Assembly: GCF_002812805.1 (NCBI RefSeq)
Contig: NZ_NMUM01000005.1
Span: 124,001 to 188,000 of the forward strand
Direction: 5' to 3'
Source: Microbacterium lacus
GTDB lineage: Bacteria; Actinomycetota; Actinomycetes; Actinomycetales; Microbacteriaceae
Length of the DNA: 64,000 nucleotides
Shown: piece after piece, positions 52,508 to 58,735 of the stretch
Numbering within the stretch: the stretch's first letter is position 1
Layout of the letters: every line of letters begins with the position of its first letter
The notes under the pieces: model-generated
Told to the model about the DNA's origin: nothing
What the model saw: only the letters and a program-made list of their open reading frames with translations
Databases searched by the model: none
Position numbers and translations under genes: made by a program

Positions 52508-52728
52508 TGGCCGTCGAGTATCGCCCGGCGACTCTCGCGGATATGGTGGCCGCGGCCGATGCGGTGAACGATGCGCGCGATGCGCTCACGGCCGCTCTAT
52601 GGCTCGAGGATGACGGCGCACACCGGCGGGCGCGTAGGGCGCTCACCCGGGCGCAGCGGGCGCGCGACGCGGTGCACTACCTAGGGGTGCCGGTCGAGGT
52701 CGACGCGGTGCCGGCGGTGCAACTGTGA
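52507..52728 (+). CDS. Early phage protein 2, unknown
   Basis: The 73-residue protein is almost all helix (ATLADMVAAADAVNDARDAL, ARRALTRAQRARDAVHYLG), probably a small helical hairpin. It overlaps genes on both sides by 1 and 4 bp, so translation is coupled. Confidence 0.7.
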   Translation: MAVEYRPATLADMVAAADAVNDARDALTAALWLEDDGAHRRARRALTRAQRARDAVHYLGVPVEVDAVPAVQL

Positions 52729-52937
52729 CCGGGCGGACGCTCGAGCGGGGCGCCGCGGTGATTGTGGGCACGGTGCGCGCGGGTGTCGGGCCCGTCGTGC
52801 GCGACTACGGGGCGCGGCCGGCCGTGACGGTGCGACCTTATCCGGGCGGCCGGTATGACACCGGCACCCTATGGGTAATCCGTCGGGCGGACGGTGTCGA
52901 GGGTGTCGCGGATGAGTCGATGCTGACACGCCGCTAG
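52725..52937 (+). CDS. Early phage protein 3, unknown
   Basis: The 70-residue protein is beta-rich (GAAVIVGTVRAGVGPVVRDYG, TGTLWVIRRADG) and resembles a small SH3-like barrel. The GTG start overlaps the previous stop (GTGA). Unknown role. Confidence 0.68.
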   Translation: MTGRTLERGAAVIVGTVRAGVGPVVRDYGARPAVTVRPYPGGRYDTGTLWVIRRADGVEGVADESMLTRR

Positions 52938-53058
52938 GCGTGGGGCGCGGACCGGAACGAGCCGGGGGCGCGGGTGCAACACCCGCGACGCGCACGGGGT
53001 GCCAGTCGGCACCCGCATGGGGCGCCCGTCGAGGGGCGCCGGATCGAGGGGAAACATC
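52938..53058 (+). promoter_or_regulatory. Structured leader with three hairpins, ending in GTCGAG element copy B
   Basis: Hairpins CGCGGGTG-caa-CACCCGCG (52969-52987), GGGTGCC-agtc-GGCACCC (52997-53014) and GGCGCCC-GTCGAG-GGGCGCC (53021-53040) follow one another. GGATCGAGGGGAA (53041-53053) comes next and ATG 5 nt after. No promoter is obvious, so it works inside a longer transcript. Confidence 0.75.
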
Positions 53059-53394
53059 ATGGGCGAAAGAATCACACGCGCGGATCTCGCCGTGCAAGCC
53101 GCGATTATCGCGGCGTACGGTACGGCGGCGGGCGTCACGGCGCCGGGTGACAGTGTGGGCGTCGATAAGGGCCTAGGCGGGTATGCGCTTATGGTCACCC
53201 GCGCGGGCGAGTCCGGCCGCGGTGGGCACCCGTTCACAGATAGTGGGTATGGGTCGATCGGGTCGACCGCGCGTGAGGCGCACGCGACGCTAGTCGCGAT
53301 GGTCAAGACATCCCGCGCAATTCTGACGGCGCTCGATGTCGATTACGTGTGGCCGGCGGCCGCGATTGCAGCTATTCGGGGTGAGTCCGCGTGA
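53059..53394 (+). CDS. Early phage protein 4, unknown
   Basis: The 111-residue protein begins with an Ala-rich helix (ADLAVQAAIIAAYGTAAG), has a Gly/Ser-rich middle, and ends in another helix (TSRAILTALDVDYVWPAA). Translation is set by element B. The stop overlaps the next GTG. Not recognised. Confidence 0.7.
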   Translation: MGERITRADLAVQAAIIAAYGTAAGVTAPGDSVGVDKGLGGYALMVTRAGESGRGGHPFTDSGYGSIGSTAREAHATLVAMVKTSRAILTALDVDYVWPAAAIAAIRGESA

Positions 53395-53831
53395 CCGGGT
53401 CGAGGGCGCTCGAGGGTGGCGCGGTGAACCCGTACCTAGCGCACGTTCCGCCGGCCGTGCGGGCGCTATCGGCGCGGGTTTCCGACGCGGTACTACTTCG
53501 GACTTTCGACGCGGTCGAGGCGGCGCGCACGGCGCGCACGGGTGACGCGGTCGAGGTGCCGGGTTTCGGACTCGTGCCGGCGGCGAATATCTCGACGGTG
53601 TGGGGATGGCTGGTCGACGTCGTCAAGTCGCGCCATACGGCGGAATGGACCGCGATCAGCGACGCACATTACGCGGATATCACGGCGCGCGCCGCGTCCC
53701 TGCAGGGTTGCGCGGTCGACGCGGTCGAGTGGGACGACGTGCCGGACGACGTATGGGACGGTAAGCCGTCCGCGCTCGAGCTGGCGCGCCGTGTGCTCGA
53801 GTCCCACGCGGTCGAGGGGGTGCGCGCGTGA
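53391..53831 (+). CDS. Early phage protein 5, unknown
   Basis: The 146-residue protein is helical: PAVRALSARVSDAVLLRTFD, TAEWTAISDAHYADITARAA and a final SALELARRVLESHAVEG. One cysteine. No family recognised. It is coupled by GTGA overlaps on both sides. Confidence 0.68.
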   Translation: MTGSRALEGGAVNPYLAHVPPAVRALSARVSDAVLLRTFDAVEAARTARTGDAVEVPGFGLVPAANISTVWGWLVDVVKSRHTAEWTAISDAHYADITARAASLQGCAVDAVEWDDVPDDVWDGKPSALELARRVLESHAVEGVRA

Positions 53832-53995
53832 GCGGGTATCGCGAGTACCGCGGGGTGCTAATCGAGCCGCGCAACGTGCACGGCATGTATTCCGCGCGGG
53901 TCGACGTGCCCGGCGGGGGCGTGCGCGTCGCGGCCGGCACTCTCGCCGGCATCCGGCGCGGGATCGCCGACACGCTCGAGGGGGTGCGCGCATGA
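53828..53995 (+). CDS. Early phage protein 6, unknown
   Basis: The 55-residue protein starts at GTG inside the previous stop. GYREYRGVLIEPRNVHGMYSA and VRVAAGTLAGIRRGI suggest a small beta-beta-alpha unit, like the small DUF proteins that begin with a strand and end with an amphipathic helix. Its stop overlaps the next ATG. Confidence 0.6.
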   Translation: MSGYREYRGVLIEPRNVHGMYSARVDVPGGGVRVAAGTLAGIRRGIADTLEGVRA

Positions 53996-54645
53996 CTAGC
54001 GCCGCGGACCTCGAGTCGTGGCGGGGGTATCTCGCGCGGCAAGAATCACGCTTCTATGACGCGTGCGGGGGTGGCACTTACATATGGGACCGTGCCGCGG
54101 TCGACCGCGCCACGCGCCGCGGGAAAACGTTCCGCGGTCTCGATATCGAGGGCGCCTATACGGGCCCGTGGCACACGGTCCGCCCGTACGTCACGGCCGA
54201 ATTTCGGGAATGGGTCGAGTCTGACTCGAGGGGCGACCAAATCGAGCGCCTCACGCTGTCGGAATGGGTCGAGCGCGAGCGGGTCGAGCGCGAGCGGGTC
54301 GAGGGTGAGCGCGGGCACCTCGAGACCGCCGATTACACGCTGTCGCAGCTGCGCGAATTCGCGCGGATGCTCGAGTGGCGCGACACGTTGATACGTGAGG
54401 CGATCGAGCGGGGCGCGTCGAAAGTCGAGACAGCCGCGGCCGTCGGACTCACCCGTCAGCAGATACACACGATCGTCACCCGCCGGCCGGCCGCGACGGT
54501 CGAGCCGGTGCCCGTACCCCCCGCGGTGCCCGTCGAGGGCGCGCGCGTCGCGCCGTACGCGGTCGAGCCGGCCGGGGTCGAGCTCGAGGCGGACGACGAC
54601 GGATGGGTCGAGATTGAGCCGGGCGTATGGGCAGAAGCGGCATGA
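53992..54645 (+). CDS. Early phage protein 7 with a charged repeat and an HTH-like region
   Basis: The 217-residue protein has an N-terminal globular part (about 1-80), three VERER/VEGER repeats (about 88-103), a helical stretch with LREFARMLEWRDTLIREAIE, and an HTH-like segment KVETAAAVGLTRQQIHTIV (about 144-162). The C-terminus is Val/Pro-rich and acidic. It may bind DNA; the target is unknown. ATGA overlaps link it to both neighbours. Confidence 0.66.
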   Translation: MTSAADLESWRGYLARQESRFYDACGGGTYIWDRAAVDRATRRGKTFRGLDIEGAYTGPWHTVRPYVTAEFREWVESDSRGDQIERLTLSEWVERERVERERVEGERGHLETADYTLSQLREFARMLEWRDTLIREAIERGASKVETAAAVGLTRQQIHTIVTRRPAATVEPVPVPPAVPVEGARVAPYAVEPAGVELEADDDGWVEIEPGVWAEAA

Positions 54646-54995
54646 TCGGGGATCGAGTAGTTGCACCTTTTGCGCTTATCGCGCCCGGCGGCGGCGCAGC
54701 TGCGACGATTGCGCCGCTCGACGGGATCGAGTGGGGCGCGGCCGTACGGGCACCGTTCGTCCCGCTCGAGCTCGACGGGCTCGACGTCGATATCGTGCAC
54801 GTGCAGAACGGGATCGTGCCGGTATTCGGAGATCCGTTCTCGACGTACCGGGTCGAGGGTGTCGAGGTGACGGTCTATCAGTCGAACTATGACGGTGCGT
54901 TGCTGCGCGGGGGCAAGTTGCACCCGGGGCTACTTGCAACTATTGCGTCCCGGTACGGGGTGCACCGTTGGTCCGATCCTCAGTGGAAGTCCTGA
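54642..54995 (+). CDS. Early phage protein 8, unknown
   Basis: The 117-residue protein is beta-rich with VRAPFVPLELDGLDVDIVHV and a C-terminal helix LHPGLLATIASRYG. No motif recognised. Base usage shifts here: TTGC words become common from this gene on. Confidence 0.66.
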   Translation: MIGDRVVAPFALIAPGGGAAATIAPLDGIEWGAAVRAPFVPLELDGLDVDIVHVQNGIVPVFGDPFSTYRVEGVEVTVYQSNYDGALLRGGKLHPGLLATIASRYGVHRWSDPQWKS

Positions 54996-55094
54996 CCGGT
55001 CCGCCGGCGCCCGGTTCGTGACCGGGCAGGACACGGGCGCAGATTGCGCCGAACGGCGAGGGTCGAGCCTCGCGAGATCGAAGGGAATTGCATT
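54996..55094 (+). promoter_or_regulatory. Structured leader with three hairpins, ending in GTCGAG element copy C
   Basis: GCCCGG-ttcgtga-CCGGGC (55009-55027), GGCGCA-gat-TGCGCC (55036-55050) and GCGAGG-GTCGAG-CCTCGC (55056-55073) are followed by AGATCGAAGGGAA (55075-55087) and, 7 nt on, ATG at 55095. The order and the last loop match copy B although the stems differ in sequence. Confidence 0.75.
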
Positions 55095-55841
55095 ATGGGA
55101 TCGACAGTCACAATCAAGCGAGTCCGTCGCGGTGAATTCGAGCGGGCGCATGCCGCCGGTGAGCGGGTCGCGATCGTGAAAGACCCGACATACTGGGGTC
55201 CGGCGCTGATCGGCGAGACGCTCGAGGTGCCGGGTCCGGTCGGGTTCACTCGGGACTCAGTTGCAACTCTCGCGGATGTGTACGCGGACGGGCCGTCGCG
55301 CCCCGGTGAGCGATTCCGCTACTGGGTTGTGCTCGAGAGCGCGCCGGAGATTGCACCGTCCGCGGATGCCGTGACCGACAGTGAGGCCGCGGAACTTGCA
55401 TTGCGGCGTCCGCTCAACTGGGACGAGCTCGGTTCATCGGCGAAGGATCTGTGGGAGGAGCGGCAATTGCGTTCCATGCGGCGCGCGACGGGATCGCCCG
55501 AAACGTCGCGGGAGTTCGTCGACAGGATCATGTCGCAATGTCGGCGGCGAGTCGGCGCGCATGGTGTGTGCCGCGACGCGAAGGGGCATGCCGGAGATTG
55601 CAAGTCTCGCCAGTTTGGAGTGCTGTTCTCGCACGCACCCGATGGTGAGGTCGACGGACCGTATCTGACGTGGGATGACGCGGGCGCGCGTTCCGCGTCG
55701 GTACGACAGGCCCAGCCCGGTATCGAGTCGACGCTCATGGTTCGTGAGGCTGGCGGAGAGTGGCGCATGTACGGCGGCCGGGACTCATTGCGACACCTGG
55801 GGGCGCTCGAGTTGCAGCGCACGCTTTGGGCGTCGCTGTGA
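55095..55841 (+). CDS. Early phage protein 9, unknown, with a Cys/His motif
   Basis: The 248-residue protein has an N-terminal alpha/beta part (ERVAIVKDPTYWGPAL) and a middle with CRRRVGAHGVCRDAKGHAGDC (about 150-170), a Cys/His cluster that may bind zinc. The C-terminal part contains WRMYGGRDSLRHLGALELQR. Not recognised. Translation set by element C. Confidence 0.66.
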   Translation: MGSTVTIKRVRRGEFERAHAAGERVAIVKDPTYWGPALIGETLEVPGPVGFTRDSVATLADVYADGPSRPGERFRYWVVLESAPEIAPSADAVTDSEAAELALRRPLNWDELGSSAKDLWEERQLRSMRRATGSPETSREFVDRIMSQCRRRVGAHGVCRDAKGHAGDCKSRQFGVLFSHAPDGEVDGPYLTWDDAGARSASVRQAQPGIESTLMVREAGGEWRMYGGRDSLRHLGALELQRTLWASL

Positions 55842-56119
55842 AGCTCGCGGGTCGCCGCGCGCCGATTCGGTACATTGCACGCGGTCCGGTCGTGCTCGAC
55901 TTGGCGACGGGTTTGGTCGCGGTGATAGGTGGTGGTGCCGGGCATGTTGCACGGGATCTCGAGACGCTCGACGGACCGCAGATTGCACCGCGGTGGATGT
56001 CGGTGGACGTCGCGATCGCGCGGACGCGGCGGTCGTTGCAGCGTCCGCGAGCCGGGGATGTTGCAGATGCGCGGGCCGTCATTGCGATCCTCGAGAGCGT
56101 GATGACGACGGCACCGTGA
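55838..56119 (+). CDS. Early phage protein 10, unknown
   Basis: The 93-residue protein has a beta-rich half (GPVVLDLATGLVAVIGGGAG) and a C-terminal helix (DARAVIAILESVM). GTGA overlaps link both neighbours. Unknown. Confidence 0.62.
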   Translation: MKLAGRRAPIRYIARGPVVLDLATGLVAVIGGGAGHVARDLETLDGPQIAPRWMSVDVAIARTRRSLQRPRAGDVADARAVIAILESVMTTAP

Positions 56120-56211
56120 GCGTCCGGTTCGTGCCTGACGGACGCCCGTCGCTGCTCGAGTGGGCTCGCATCCTCTGGGATCACGTCGTCATTCAGCTGG
56201 ACCCGAAGTGA
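56116..56211 (+). CDS. 31-residue early microprotein
   Basis: The peptide starts at GTG within the previous stop and contains LLEWARILWDHVVIQLD, an amphipathic helix. The overlap is the only positional support; the function is unknown. Confidence 0.5.
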   Translation: MSVRFVPDGRPSLLEWARILWDHVVIQLDPK

Positions 56212-56225
56212 ACCGGAACGAAGGT

Positions 56226-56274
56226 GCCCCGGCACTTGTCGAGAGTGCCGGGGCGATTGCTGGATCGAAGGGAA
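56226..56274 (+). promoter_or_regulatory. GTCGAG-loop hairpin element, copy D (no start codon)
   Basis: Stem GCCCCGGCACT/AGTGCCGGGGC (11 bp), loop T-GTCGAG (56237-56243), then GGATCGAAGGGAA (56262-56274). No ATG or GTG follows within 7 nt, so this copy has lost its gene or acts as a terminator. The next ATG is at 56321. Confidence 0.75.
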
Positions 56275-56285
56275 TCGAATCAGCA

Positions 56286-56314
56286 GGGGTAACTTTACCC
56301 CCACGTGGGATACT
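56286..56314 (+). promoter_or_regulatory. Palindrome plus leaderless promoter for the HTH gene
   Basis: GGGGTAA-CT-TTACCCC (56286-56301) is a perfect palindrome just upstream of GATACT (56309-56314), which is followed by TGCAAG and ATG. A repressor bound there would cover the -35 region. Confidence 0.6.
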
Positions 56315-56320
56315 TGCAAG

Positions 56321-56542
56321 ATGACACGTCATTACCTCGGTCTGTCCGAGATTGCAGCTCACACGGGCCTCGAGCGTTCGACAGTGAAGTCATACGCCGA
56401 TGACGGTCAGATGCCGCCGGCGGATGTTGCGATCGGGGGCATCCGCGGATGGCGGGTCCAGACGATCGACAAGTGGATGGCGAACCGTCCTGGCCGTGGC
56501 GCTCGGACCGATCTTGCGAAACGCGGTTCGAAGTCCCGATGA
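56321..56542 (+). CDS. Small HTH protein, AlpA/excisionase type
   Basis: The 73-residue protein has GLSEIAAHTGLERSTVKSYA (about 5-25), a MerR/AlpA-like winged HTH, and GWRVQTIDKWMANRPGRG, the usual DNA-contact strand and helix. Such proteins are excisionases or early regulators. It has its own promoter and operator-like palindrome. Confidence 0.78.
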   Translation: MTRHYLGLSEIAAHTGLERSTVKSYADDGQMPPADVAIGGIRGWRVQTIDKWMANRPGRGARTDLAKRGSKSR

Positions 56543-56640
56543 AGGTCTGCCAGGGTTGCGGGATTCACTGGCCGGGATGGCAGACGGCCGGCGATACCCG
56601 TCGAGGATCTTTGCGCCTGTTGCTACGGTCCCCCATCTGA
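56539..56640 (+). CDS. Small Cys protein, probably frameshifted zinc finger
   Basis: The 33-residue reading frame begins MKVCQGCGIHWPGWQTAGDT with a CxxC. A different frame (+1) then continues as VEDLCACCYGPP, a second CxxC. Read as one, they would make a four-cysteine zinc finger of about 55-60 residues. The present frame ends early, so this is a broken gene, a recoding site, or a sequencing indel near 56598-56602. Confidence 0.45.
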   Translation: MKVCQGCGIHWPGWQTAGDTRRGSLRLLLRSPI

Positions 56641-56666
56641 CCCGCGGGATTGCGACGCTCAGCCGT

Positions 56667-56978
56667 CTAGGGCAGTAGGCCCGGGTGTCGGCGTTTCTTT
56701 GCAGCCTGGCGCCTAGTTGCAGCTGCGGTGCCGCCTTGCGAGCTGGACTTGATCTGGTGGTGGTGCTGGCAGAGAGATTGCAGGTTCGAGTCGCGGTGAT
56801 CGTCGCGATCGTGGATGTGATCGACCTGATTCGCGAACGCTCCGCATTTGCGCCCTGTGTCGTACCGGATGTGCTGGCAGCGGTACCCGTCGCGTTTGAG
56901 GATGCGAGGGCGAATTGCGGTTTCCCAGTCGGGCGGCAGCGTCTCTTTGCGTGTTGAGCCGTTCCACGCCGCTTTCAT
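56667..56978 (-). CDS. HNH endonuclease
   Basis: The 103-residue protein has Cys34 and Cys45, the catalytic VDHI (His54) and CQHHH (70-74) of the HNH fold. It nicks or cuts DNA; phages use such proteins in packaging or as mobile endonucleases. Here it is the last gene of the right early operon, away from terminase. ATG 56978 overlaps the previous stop. Confidence 0.88.
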   Translation of the reverse strand: MKAAWNGSTRKETLPPDWETAIRPRILKRDGYRCQHIRYDTGRKCGAFANQVDHIHDRDDHRDSNLQSLCQHHHQIKSSSQGGTAAATRRQAAKKRRHPGLLP

Positions 56979-57232
56979 TCGTCGGCATCGTTGCCGTAGT
57001 CGAAGTCGCTTGCGATCTTGTCGCTGAGCATCTGGACCAGCCCGTAGGCGACGTGGTACGGCTGGTCCTCGGCGAACTCTGCGAAGTAACCGTGCGTTCC
57101 GCGGCCCACGTTTTCGTGGCTGACGTAGCTTGCATGCAGCACGTAGCCCGTGACGATCACACCGGTCTCGACTTCGTCGGCGATGTGGGCGGAGATTGCT
57201 TCGTCCAGGGCGCGCTTGGTCTGATCGCTCAT
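56975..57232 (-). CDS. Phage protein of unknown function
   Basis: The 85-residue acidic protein contains LDEAISAHIADEVETGVIVTG and DQPYHVAYGLVQMLSDKIAS, two helix-strand units. No domain recognised. GGGAGG lies 6 nt before the ATG. Confidence 0.68.
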   Translation of the reverse strand: MSDQTKRALDEAISAHIADEVETGVIVTGYVLHASYVSHENVGRGTHGYFAEFAEDQPYHVAYGLVQMLSDKIASDFDYGNDADE

Positions 57233-57417
57233 CGCGCCTCCCGTGAGGTCGTCCCGAGGACGCGGGCATGGGGATGCCGCGCGCCCTCGGGCCTTTCATG
57301 CACCCCTTGATTCCCCCGAACCGTGGGCATGAAAATGCCCCGCGGCTGTGCCTGCGGGGCGAGATTGCGGATGGCGATACGCCAACCTATAAATGACCGT
57401 ATCACGCGTGTAGCAGG
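57233..57417 (-). promoter_or_regulatory. Leader with overlapping hairpins and an intrinsic terminator
   Basis: On the minus strand GCCCCGC (57360-57354) pairs with GCGGGGC (57343-57337), and ATTTTC follows, which fits an intrinsic terminator. The 3' arm also pairs differently: GGGCAT (57340-57335) with ATGCCC (57330-57325). The two cannot form at once. A third hairpin, CCCGAGG/CCTCGGG, lies at about 57255-57293. An AT-rich patch with TATAGG at about 57390 may be a -10 box. Confidence 0.5.
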
Positions 57418-57624
57418 TCAGCTCGCGCGGCGCCAGCGTGTCGTTTCGGGGTGGTTCAGCGGCAGGTCTCCCCACCGGACAAACTTGCCCCCTGAGTAGA
57501 CGTGGCGCTCGATGCTGTCGGCTTTCAGCCATCGGTCGATCGTCCAGCGTGAGACGTTGAACCTCGCCTCGAGCACGTCCAGCGGAACCAGCGCCTCATC
57601 GAGCTCGTTAGGCCCGTCGCTCAC
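57418..57624 (-). CDS. Excisionase-like HTH protein
   Basis: The 68-residue protein has LDVLEARFNVSRWTIDRWLKA, a MerR/Xis-like winged HTH with VYSGGKFVRWGDLPL as wing. It probably assists excision or regulates. The GTG start overlaps the HNH gene stop. Confidence 0.75.
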   Translation of the reverse strand: MSDGPNELDEALVPLDVLEARFNVSRWTIDRWLKADSIERHVYSGGKFVRWGDLPLNHPETTRWRRAS

Positions 57625-58160
57625 TCGCGCATCTGCTTTCTGCGGCGGTATGCGGCCGTGCGGATGATGACACACTTTCTGCAGATGCGGCGGCCGCGGT
57701 AGGTGTGAGTGTTCTCTTCCGTGAAGGCGTGCCCCCGGTCGCAGTGGGTCTTGTTCGCCATCGCGTGCAGCCCGTTGGTGACCACGTCGTACATATTCTC
57801 GGATTGCGTTCCCCAAGTGAGATTGCCGATTCGGTTGTCGTCTGGGATGTCGTTGAGGTGGCGGACGACGGGGAATCCGTTCGGATTGGGCAGGAATGCG
57901 TCGCCCATCATCCTGTGGACCCACGCGTTCGATTGCACGCCGTCGCCAGCTGACAGATTCACCCGGGGGTGACCATTCGAGTCAGGTGGTGTGGCGAGGA
58001 TCATCCCCACCGTCGCCCCGGGGGCCGCTCCGGTACGCATTACACGGCCCTGAGACGAGACGGCGTACCACGCCTCGTACCCGACCACAGGCTTCCAGAC
58101 CTCGGGTTCTGTGTCGTTCTCGAGGATGGTGCTCATGCGCGCCTCGCGAAGGGTCGTCAC
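57621..58160 (-). CDS. HNH homing endonuclease with NUMOD4 domain
   Basis: The 179-residue protein has NUMOD4 (EVWKPVVGYEAWYAVSSQGR), the HNH core (VHRMMGDAFLPNPN, VVRHLNDIPDDNRIGNLTWG) and a C-terminal zinc motif (HCDRGH then CRKC). GTG 58160 follows GGAGG. It is probably a selfish endonuclease gene inserted in the operon. Confidence 0.88.
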   Translation of the reverse strand: MTTLREARMSTILENDTEPEVWKPVVGYEAWYAVSSQGRVMRTGAAPGATVGMILATPPDSNGHPRVNLSAGDGVQSNAWVHRMMGDAFLPNPNGFPVVRHLNDIPDDNRIGNLTWGTQSENMYDVVTNGLHAMANKTHCDRGHAFTEENTHTYRGRRICRKCVIIRTAAYRRRKQMRE

Positions 58161-58441
58161 GTCATCCTCCCGTTCGTGTGTTCTGTGGGTTTGGGTGACC
58201 GTGAAGCTGCGAGTGCCCGGCGAATCATCGGGATTTTGCGGCGTGCGATCTCGGGATTCGTGATCAGGTATCCGTAAGCGTCCGCGCACGACGCCAGCCA
58301 TGTTTCCTGCTCGCGGCTGAGTGTTCCTCCGCCATTCCACTTGATCGCGTGGGCGGGGCTGTGGTGTTCGTCCGCATCTAGCGCTGGTCGAGGGAACGTT
58401 GAGCCGTCTTCGAGGTGTAGGTAGCTGGGTGTCTCAGGCAT
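58157..58441 (-). CDS. Phage protein of unknown function
   Basis: The 94-residue protein has HSPAHAIKWNGGGTLSREQE and a helical C-terminal half, ending in RSPKPTEHTNGRMT. The RSPKP end is shared with two neighbours. No function recognised. Confidence 0.62.
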   Translation of the reverse strand: MPETPSYLHLEDGSTFPRPALDADEHHSPAHAIKWNGGGTLSREQETWLASCADAYGYLITNPEIARRKIPMIRRALAASRSPKPTEHTNGRMT

Positions 58442-58735
58442 CTCGTCCGCCTTCCGCTGTGGGTTTGGGTGACCGCTGGGCGATGCGTTCGCGTAGTCTG
58501 CGGGTCGCTTCGCGCCGCACACGGTCGGCTAGCTTGTGTACGTTCGCGAACTGCACTGTGTATGCCAGGCCGTGGCGGCGGATCGCGGATGCATCGCTGA
58601 GCACGGAGTAACGCGCCCACGCGACCCCATATCGGAATGCCCACACGACATCGTCGGGGTGCATGGACTTCGGTACTCGCAGTGCGATCGGCTCACTCAT
58701 GACCTACCCCCGTTGTCTTTGGGTGACCGTGAAGC
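58183..58735 (+). repeat. Three copies of a short repeat at gene ends
   Basis: The word TTTGGGTGACCG with flanking CTGTGGG or TGAAGC occurs at 58183-58207, 58457-58475 and 58718-58735. On the minus strand it encodes the shared RSPK(P) ends of three consecutive genes. Confidence 0.75.
58434..58700 (-). CDS. Phage protein of unknown function
   Basis: The 88-residue protein is basic and helical (VVWAFRYGVAWARYSVLSDA, KLADRVRREATRRLRERI), ending in RSPKPTAEGGRDA. It could bind nucleic acid, but no motif is clear. It overlaps the next gene by 8 bp. Confidence 0.62.
   Translation of the reverse strand: MSEPIALRVPKSMHPDDVVWAFRYGVAWARYSVLSDASAIRRHGLAYTVQFANVHKLADRVRREATRRLRERIAQRSPKPTAEGGRDA

Noticed and set aside
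56539..56640. Alternative frame ending SRLGQ after position 56577
   Set aside because: It has no cysteine pair and no ribosome site, unlike the frame starting at 56539, which overlaps the previous stop.
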